In this document: positions 59,149 to 64,000 of the stretch, in pieces
How the letters are laid out: the number at the start of each line of letters is the position of its first letter
Position numbering within the stretch: position 1 is the first letter of the stretch
DNA from: Sunxiuqinia sp963974515
Lineage (GTDB): Bacteria > Bacteroidota > Bacteroidia > Bacteroidales > Prolixibacteraceae
Length of the DNA: 64,000 nucleotides
NCBI RefSeq assembly: GCF_963974515.1
Contig: NZ_CAXBDD010000006.1
Coordinates: forward strand, 38,100-102,099
Direction: 5' to 3'
Made by a program: the position numbers and the translations under genes
Notes under the pieces: generated by a model
Seen by the model: the letters and a program-made list of their open reading frames with translations, nothing else
The model's database searches: none
What the model was told of the DNA's origin: nothing

Positions 59149-60716
59149 GGTTGACTTTTTTGTGATGTTAAAGGAATCATTGGGGGTGTGTTATTGAGAA
59201 GACTTTCTTGTTTTGGTTGCTTTTTTAAGGCGTTCCGAAGATCTTCGCTTGGTTTGATGACATTATAATCGCCCCAAAAATCTTCATCATAGCTGGTAAT
59301 AATTTCACTGAAAATATCAGAGGAGTCAAAATTCTCGTCACGCTTGAAACGTCTCAGGTTGGTCTCGCGAAAGTTGGTAATCAGCAGGTCAGAGATGCTG
59401 TGAAAAACCGAGTTAATATTGTCCTGCCGGCTCTTGACATGAAATTTCACGGAAGTTTGGGCCGAATTCAGGTACCATCTGTCATGGTGTCTTTTATAAG
59501 TCACCGTGTAGTCCAGGTCGATGGGACGAACATTAAATCCTCGTGGCTTTTTCTTGATCAGCGACCGGCGGGCACTTTTTTTCCCGCTTCGGCTCAGGCT
59601 AAATTCGGCGTAAACCAAGGCATATGTTTCTTTGTCGATGTAGAGTTCGCCTTCGTAAGTTAGGTAATCAAACTTGCCATCGGGCTCAAAATGGATGATA
59701 TAAGTTGGACGGTTGACGTAATCAATCACGCGTTTGAAGCTGTAGGTGTAATATTCACGAAATTCTTTGTCGATAAATGAATCCATGGTTTTGATCACAT
59801 CCAGCTTGGTGATGTAGTAAGGGCCGCCCTGCATCTTGAAATCGACCAGTTGAAAAGAGGACTGTACCTCCGGGCTTTTTCGCCCCTTCAGATAGCGAAT
59901 CTGATCCTGCCGGAACGGATTACTGTACGAGGCTTTCAAGATGTCCATAACAGCCTCTGAAACATTGATGTATTCTTTATCCTGCTTTAGCACTTCGCGG
60001 TAAAACGATGTCATTAACTGGGTGTTTGTGGAGTAATTATTATCGATGTTTTCAAGCATTTTATCCAGTACCTGTATGGGGTTTGCCGCCGAAACCAGCA
60101 CTTCCCTTAATTGAATTTCCACCGGATCCAGATAAATGTCGAGTTCACCTTGCTTAAGCGTATCCGGCAGGATGTATAGCCGATTGTAGCCTAGGCACGA
60201 TACAACCAATGTATCCGACTCGTATTCTGAGGGTATTTTTAGTTGAAATTCCCCATCCACGTTGGAGATGGTTCCGAAAGGATGGCCCACAACAGAAATA
60301 CTGGCATAAGGAATCTCTTCCTTGTTTTGGTTGTTGAGCAATTTTCCCGATAATTCATAACTAATCCGCTGGTTTGCGCTTGCACCGGCCTTCTGGATTT
60401 TTTGCCGGGTGATGATGAGCTGGTTTTTAAGCAGGTTAAAATGAAATGGTTTCCCGAAAACCTCATCCAGGACTTGTTGAATGGTTTGATCGTTAACGAC
60501 GATTGAAATGGGCCGATCGGTGTTGACCAGTACCGGATCGTAGGAGAAGTAGATGCCTGTTTGAGCCGAAATGTGGTTCAGCAGATCCAGCAATCGGCCG
60601 TCTTCAATTTGTATTGAAACTTTGCTGTCCAGACTGGCAGACTGCTCTTCCTGCCCGTTCGCTGTGAAGGGCAGGATTATAATGAGCAGGCTGAATGTCA
60701 GGATGATATGTTTCAC
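59145..60716 (-). CDS. STN and carboxypeptidase-regulatory domain exported protein
   Basis: 523 residues from a GTG at 60716. Signal peptide about 1-22 (FTANGQE), STN domain about 30-105 (VSIQIEDGRLLDLLNHISAQTGIYFSYD, IVVNDQTIQQVLDEVFG), then a CarboxypepD_reg-like domain (SYELSGKLLNNQNKEEIPYASISVV), then about 330 residues of a Bacteroidota domain with SFYREVLKQDKEYINVSEAVMDI and YTYSFKRVIDYVNRPTYIIHF. No transmembrane barrel. Its GTG start shares a base with the TAG stop of the upstream protease, so translation is coupled. Function unknown. Confidence 0.82.
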   Translation of the reverse strand: MKHIILTFSLLIIILPFTANGQEEQSASLDSKVSIQIEDGRLLDLLNHISAQTGIYFSYDPVLVNTDRPISIVVNDQTIQQVLDEVFGKPFHFNLLKNQLIITRQKIQKAGASANQRISYELSGKLLNNQNKEEIPYASISVVGHPFGTISNVDGEFQLKIPSEYESDTLVVSCLGYNRLYILPDTLKQGELDIYLDPVEIQLREVLVSAANPIQVLDKMLENIDNNYSTNTQLMTSFYREVLKQDKEYINVSEAVMDILKASYSNPFRQDQIRYLKGRKSPEVQSSFQLVDFKMQGGPYYITKLDVIKTMDSFIDKEFREYYTYSFKRVIDYVNRPTYIIHFEPDGKFDYLTYEGELYIDKETYALVYAEFSLSRSGKKSARRSLIKKKPRGFNVRPIDLDYTVTYKRHHDRWYLNSAQTSVKFHVKSRQDNINSVFHSISDLLITNFRETNLRRFKRDENFDSSDIFSEIITSYDEDFWGDYNVIKPSEDLRNALKKQPKQESLLNNTPPMIPLTSQKSQP

Positions 60717-62293
60717 TAAAAGATTTTTTCCAAATGAAAGGTCGTTGTTATTTCATGTCCATCCCGCAACACTTTCATCTTAATTTTCCGGTCTTCCTTG
60801 CTCTGAAAGATAAGATTTATGTCATTTAAAGACAAGGATTTATGACTGGTATTATTTACCGATAAAATCTGGTCATTTTCTTTCAAGCCAGCATGGAAAG
60901 CTGGTGAGTCATCCCGAACATTATCGATGGTAAAGATTGGTAATCCAGGCATGGGGTTGTAAACCTCCATTCCGCTCATGTTGTAATTAAAATCGTCGTT
61001 GACTTTACTTGTCGGGCGTAGTTTTATCTGGTGATTTGGGTAATCGAGTGTTACAAAGAAGCGCTTCAGAATTTCGGCGCCCAATGTTCCGTTTCGGTCA
61101 TTGGCAACAATCAGACTTTCAATCATTTCATTGTTTGGAAATGCGACGATTGGTTCGGTCAGGATGAGTGGTCCAACCCAAATTCCGCCAATCCGCCCTT
61201 TGCGTCCATGCAGATCACCGCTCAGGCCTTTCCCCAAGAAGGTTTCGATGTTTTTCTTGGGAATGTCAATCCGGTCGTCTGACTTGGTTGATAGCCAGAT
61301 GGCGTCGCTGGCGCCCGTGTCTACCAGCAGTTTGACCGGCACTTCCTCGTTGTCATCAGTCATAATGGTGGTGCGCACATAGGGTTTGTTGTGCTCAAAG
61401 TGAAGTGGCATCACAATATCTTTGTTTCGAACCCGGTCGCGATATCGATCGGGATCAATCACTGTGAGCTTTTCGTTGCTGTAGTCGATTTCAACTACAA
61501 AATCCTTGAACAAGTCAAACCCGATCAATCCATGCACTGGTATTCCCAATATCTGGGAAATCTGGAAGTTATCGTTAATCACCATGTGCACTTCCTGGTT
61601 CCAGGCTACCAAGCCATCAATTTTCATGGTGTTGTTGCCTGAACGGTAAGCGGTCAGACTTTCGCCTTCACCCAAACCTTTAATGTCGACCGGATGCAAC
61701 AGGTTTAAATTTAATTTGTTGACATATGGAAGTTCGGTGATGATTGGAAACCGGACACCCGTGTCCAAAATGAAATTCAACGTGTCGGAATCGTTAATCT
61801 GAACCGGAATGATAATTAGGTTGCTGGCTGATTTAAATTTGAACGTGACTGATTTTTGACCTGAATCTTGAAATTCGAAGCGGTTTTTGCTGGGTTCGAA
61901 GCGCAATTTTTCTTCGTAGTCCACACTTTCCCGCAGGGGGACGTAGTCGCGGACGACCAACAGGTTGTTTTCGATTTCAAAGATCAGGTAAAAGTCATCC
62001 ATCAGTTTTTCCAGAACGTAGCGGATGGGCTTGTTTGAGATATTGAGGGTAATATTTTTTCCCTCAAGCAATTTTGAGTTGTAGGAGTAATCTAAATCAA
62101 GGTAGGTACATATTTGTTCAATGACCTTTGAGAGTGATTCATTTTCAGCGTACAGGCTGATGTTTTGCTCCAGGATATTGTCACCTTGCTTCTGTTCCTG
62201 CGCGGCTGTTGACAAGCTTGAAAACATCCATAGGAATGCAACAATAAATAGCGAAGCGCTGGCTTTTATAAAGTTTGTTTTCATGGTTTTCAT
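60716..62293 (-). CDS. STN-aspartyl protease-PDZ fusion protein
   Basis: 525 residues. Signal peptide about 1-32 (SLSTAAQE). An STN domain (about 38-115: LYAENESLSKVIEQICTYLDLDYSYNSKLLEG, ITLNISNKPIRYVLEKLMDDF) is followed by a clan AA aspartyl protease with two active-site motifs, FILDTGVRF (Asp177) and LLVDTGASD (Asp325), and a C-terminal PDZ domain (about 425-525: FTIDNVRDDSPAFHAGLKENDQILSVNN). Both DTGs are intact, so it is probably active in the periplasm. STN domains normally pass signals from TonB receptors to FecR; finding one on a protease is unusual. Confidence 0.88.
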   Translation of the reverse strand: MKTMKTNFIKASASLFIVAFLWMFSSLSTAAQEQKQGDNILEQNISLYAENESLSKVIEQICTYLDLDYSYNSKLLEGKNITLNISNKPIRYVLEKLMDDFYLIFEIENNLLVVRDYVPLRESVDYEEKLRFEPSKNRFEFQDSGQKSVTFKFKSASNLIIIPVQINDSDTLNFILDTGVRFPIITELPYVNKLNLNLLHPVDIKGLGEGESLTAYRSGNNTMKIDGLVAWNQEVHMVINDNFQISQILGIPVHGLIGFDLFKDFVVEIDYSNEKLTVIDPDRYRDRVRNKDIVMPLHFEHNKPYVRTTIMTDDNEEVPVKLLVDTGASDAIWLSTKSDDRIDIPKKNIETFLGKGLSGDLHGRKGRIGGIWVGPLILTEPIVAFPNNEMIESLIVANDRNGTLGAEILKRFFVTLDYPNHQIKLRPTSKVNDDFNYNMSGMEVYNPMPGLPIFTIDNVRDDSPAFHAGLKENDQILSVNNTSHKSLSLNDINLIFQSKEDRKIKMKVLRDGHEITTTFHLEKIF

Positions 62294-62304
62294 GTTTTTT
62301 AAGA

Positions 62305-63297
62305 TTAAGCATCTTTCTTCGATAACAGATAGTGCCCACCTCGCTTTTCGACTTTTAGTCCGTGGGTGTTTGAGATGACCTCCAGAATAAAATCGAGCGT
62401 TTCTTTTTCAAAATGGGCATTTAAGAGCAGTTCATCCAGTTGATGGTCCGGAAGGCTAATTTGTACGCGATAGACCTTGTTTAATTGTTTAATGACGTCA
62501 GCCAGTGCTGTTTCATTGAAAACAAACGTCCTTGTTTTCCAGGCCAGAAAATTTGGATCATCATTCAGACTTTTGGTCAGTTGCTTGCTCGAATTGATGA
62601 AGGTTCCTTTGTCTCCAGGATCGAGCGTGATCTTATGGAGGTTTGCCAGTTTCGAGATCTCTACTTTCCCCGAGGCTACGATGACTTCAACCCGATCATT
62701 CTCCGGATAAGCATTGACCGAAAAGCTCGTTCCCAGAACTTTTACGGTTGCTTCTCCGGCACGAATGATGAATGGTTTGTTTGGATTAGGTGTTACTTCG
62801 AAAAAGGCTTCTCCTTCAATTGAAACTTCACGAATATCGTTGGCAAATTGATCAGGGTAATTAATTTTTGTGTCGCGGTTCAGGGTTACCAGGGTACCGT
62901 CTGACAGCTCAATTTGTGACAATCCGGCGTCATCAACCGTGACCCCAGCCATGTGTGTACTGCCGAGTTGGCGCTGCCCCACATAGTAGGCAGCTGATCC
63001 AATAATCAGTGCCAGAATGACGGCTGCCGCAATTTTCAGCGCTCGCATCACCATGGACCTGGATATGGCTTTCGGTTCTTCTCCTCGAATACGCGACTTC
63101 ACCTGCGAGAAGGCCCCTGCGGGGTCGTATTTCTTCAGTCGGTAATGCAGGTTGATTTTTTTTGTCAGCTGCCGTAATTGGCGCTGTTCGGATTCGTCAA
63201 CCGGAACTTGGCTGTCTTGGGATGTGGGCTCATCGAATAGTTCTTTGGCCAGTAATTCCCAATCCTCTTGTCTGATGTTTTGATTTGCTTTCATCAC
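62305..63297 (-). CDS. FecR-family anti-sigma factor
   Basis: 330 residues: cytoplasmic N-terminal part (about 1-80, sigma-binding), a membrane segment (ALKIAAAVILALIIGSAAYYVG, about 85-107), FecR domain (IELSDGTLVTLNRDTKINYPDQF, REVSIEGEAFFEVTPNPNKPFIIRAGEATVKVLGTSFSVNAYPENDRVEVIVASGKVEIS) and a C-terminal STN-like DUF4974 domain (FVFNETALADVIKQLNKVYRVQISLPD...LEVISNTHGLKVEKRGGHY). It controls the ECF sigma factor encoded 41 bp upstream. Confidence 0.95.
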   Translation of the reverse strand: MMKANQNIRQEDWELLAKELFDEPTSQDSQVPVDESEQRQLRQLTKKINLHYRLKKYDPAGAFSQVKSRIRGEEPKAISRSMVMRALKIAAAVILALIIGSAAYYVGQRQLGSTHMAGVTVDDAGLSQIELSDGTLVTLNRDTKINYPDQFANDIREVSIEGEAFFEVTPNPNKPFIIRAGEATVKVLGTSFSVNAYPENDRVEVIVASGKVEISKLANLHKITLDPGDKGTFINSSKQLTKSLNDDPNFLAWKTRTFVFNETALADVIKQLNKVYRVQISLPDHQLDELLLNAHFEKETLDFILEVISNTHGLKVEKRGGHYLLSKKDA

Positions 63298-63338
63298 TCC
63301 TAAGACAAGGCTGGAAGAAAATACCCCTAATGGTTTAA

Positions 63339-63917
63339 TCAGGAATTTTTGAAAATGACCAATCCGATGAAGTAATCTTTGTAGTCGCGCAGTCGCTCGC
63401 GCAGTTGTTTCAGTGCCAGCCCCATGTGTGTCTCAACCGTTTTTACTGATAGGCCAAGTTGGTCGGCGATTTCCTGGTATTTCAATCCTTGTTCGCGACT
63501 AAGTTTAAAAATTTGCCTGCGTTTTTCGGGTAAGGATTCAATGGCCTCGGCAATTTTGTCGGAAAGGCCGACTTCGAGAAAATAGTCTGATTCATTCACT
63601 TCTCGCATGAAGCGCTCCTTGACACGCTCGGCATGCTTGTCCCTTACTTTCGTGTGTTGGATCCAATTCAGGCAGTGGTTTTTTACCGCGTGAAACAAGT
63701 AACTTTTTAACGAGCGGTGGATCTCTAGTCTGGCTCGTTTGTTCCATAAATTGACAAACAGGTCCTGAACAGTTTCTTCGGCCTTCGCATCATCTCCAAG
63801 GAATTGGCTGGCAAACAAACACAACGAACCATAATACGTGTTGAAGATTGTTTCGAAAGCCTTTTCGTCGCTTTGCCGAAGTTGGTTCAGCAGCTCATTG
63901 TCTTGGTCCGTGTTCAT
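63339..63917 (-). CDS. ECF-type RNA polymerase sigma factor
   Basis: 192 residues. Region 2 (LLNQLRQSDEKAFETIFNTYYGSLCLFASQFLGDDAKAEETVQDLFVNLWNKR) and region 4 (AIESLPEKRRQIFKLSREQGLKYQEIADQLGLSVKTVETHMGLALKQLRERL) are complete, with the ECF linker between. It is the FecI-like group of Bacteroidota, controlled by the following FecR. First gene of the five-gene operon; its promoter lies in the last 80 bases of the window, where I see no unambiguous consensus. Confidence 0.95.
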   Translation of the reverse strand: MNTDQDNELLNQLRQSDEKAFETIFNTYYGSLCLFASQFLGDDAKAEETVQDLFVNLWNKRARLEIHRSLKSYLFHAVKNHCLNWIQHTKVRDKHAERVKERFMREVNESDYFLEVGLSDKIAEAIESLPEKRRQIFKLSREQGLKYQEIADQLGLSVKTVETHMGLALKQLRERLRDYKDYFIGLVIFKNS

Positions 63918-64000
63918 GCTTGGTGCCTATTCAATCTAAAATGCGGTCGGGCTAAGTTATCAAAAAAATAGACGCTCGCGCAAGGAAAACGCTAATTTCG

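Noticed and set aside
1..64000. CRISPR arrays, tRNA/rRNA genes, prophage or integrase modules
   Set aside because: No regularly spaced repeats with unique spacers, no cloverleaf sequences ending in CCA, and no integrase or phage structural genes were seen.

Overview
The window looks like a chromosomal segment of a Bacteroidota bacterium, most likely an environmental member near the Marinilabiliales/Prolixibacteraceae; the phylum is well supported and the family is a guess. Evidence seen directly: several perfect TAnnTTTG -7 boxes, a C-terminal type IX secretion (T9SS) sorting domain, TonB receptors with carboxypeptidase-regulatory N-domains, an ECF sigma/FecR pair, DUF4271 and DUF5777 proteins, and a DAHP synthase fused to a C-terminal chorismate mutase. 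No tRNA, rRNA or CRISPR array was found. The only mobile DNA I can support is one about 150-bp element with terminal inverted repeats.

Layout. 0.1-2.7 kb (minus): envelope cluster of a DUF5777 barrel, YceI, a c-type cytochrome lipoprotein and a CHRD lipoprotein. 3.2-3.9 kb: SIMPL protein. 4.0-18.3 kb: a phosphate (Pho) region with a porin, pstS-pstC-pstA-pstB-phoU, a phoB/phoR pair, then a TonB receptor and a tandemly duplicated surface lipoprotein, ending in a decayed TonB receptor fragment. 18.5-20.9 kb: rbfA, a methyltransferase and an FtsX/LolE-type permease. 20.9-25.3 kb (minus): TetR regulator, RNase R and a GH32 fructosidase. 25.4-27.9 kb: a T9SS-secreted metalloprotease. 28.0-30.2 kb: an aromatic amino acid operon (tyrA, DAHP synthase-chorismate mutase) behind a leader-peptide attenuator. 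30.2-33.5 kb: rnpA, hemD, DUF4271, dus. 33.6-40.8 kb: a TolC/HlyD/RND efflux operon with small accessory proteins and the small mobile element. 40.9-42.7 kb: a NemR/NemA-like electrophile-response pair sharing one operator sequence. 42.7-48.3 kb: polA, queD, an ArsR regulator, a prenyl synthase and a CDF transporter. 48.4-51.3 kb: peptidoglycan recycling (dipeptide epimerase, amino sugar kinase, murQ). 51.4-56.6 kb: deoC, a MazG-like protein, dtd, a TonB receptor and lplA. 56.6-63.9 kb (minus): an ECF sigma/FecR operon that controls no complete TonB receptor but an STN-aspartyl protease-PDZ fusion, an STN/carboxypeptidase-regulatory protein and an MG2-plug protein.

Main points of interest. 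(1) Upstream of both the porin-pst operon and the TonB gene that follows phoR there are 7-bp half-sites at exact 11-bp spacing with a TTGTAAT-like core, the geometry of enterobacterial PhoB boxes; this ties the porin, Pst, TonB receptor and duplicated lipoprotein into one predicted regulon. (2) A 24-residue aromatic-rich leader peptide, an antiterminator segment and an intrinsic terminator precede tyrA, a textbook attenuator layout. (3) The leader of the phosphate-linked TonB gene can fold into a three-way junction with a possible pseudoknot and mutually exclusive helices, and I do not recognise it as a known riboswitch. (4) The ECF operon at the end of the window joins STN domains, which normally sit on TonB receptors, to a two-DTG aspartyl protease with a PDZ domain, beside an MG2 protein; this is the best candidate here for an undescribed envelope signalling or proteolysis system.
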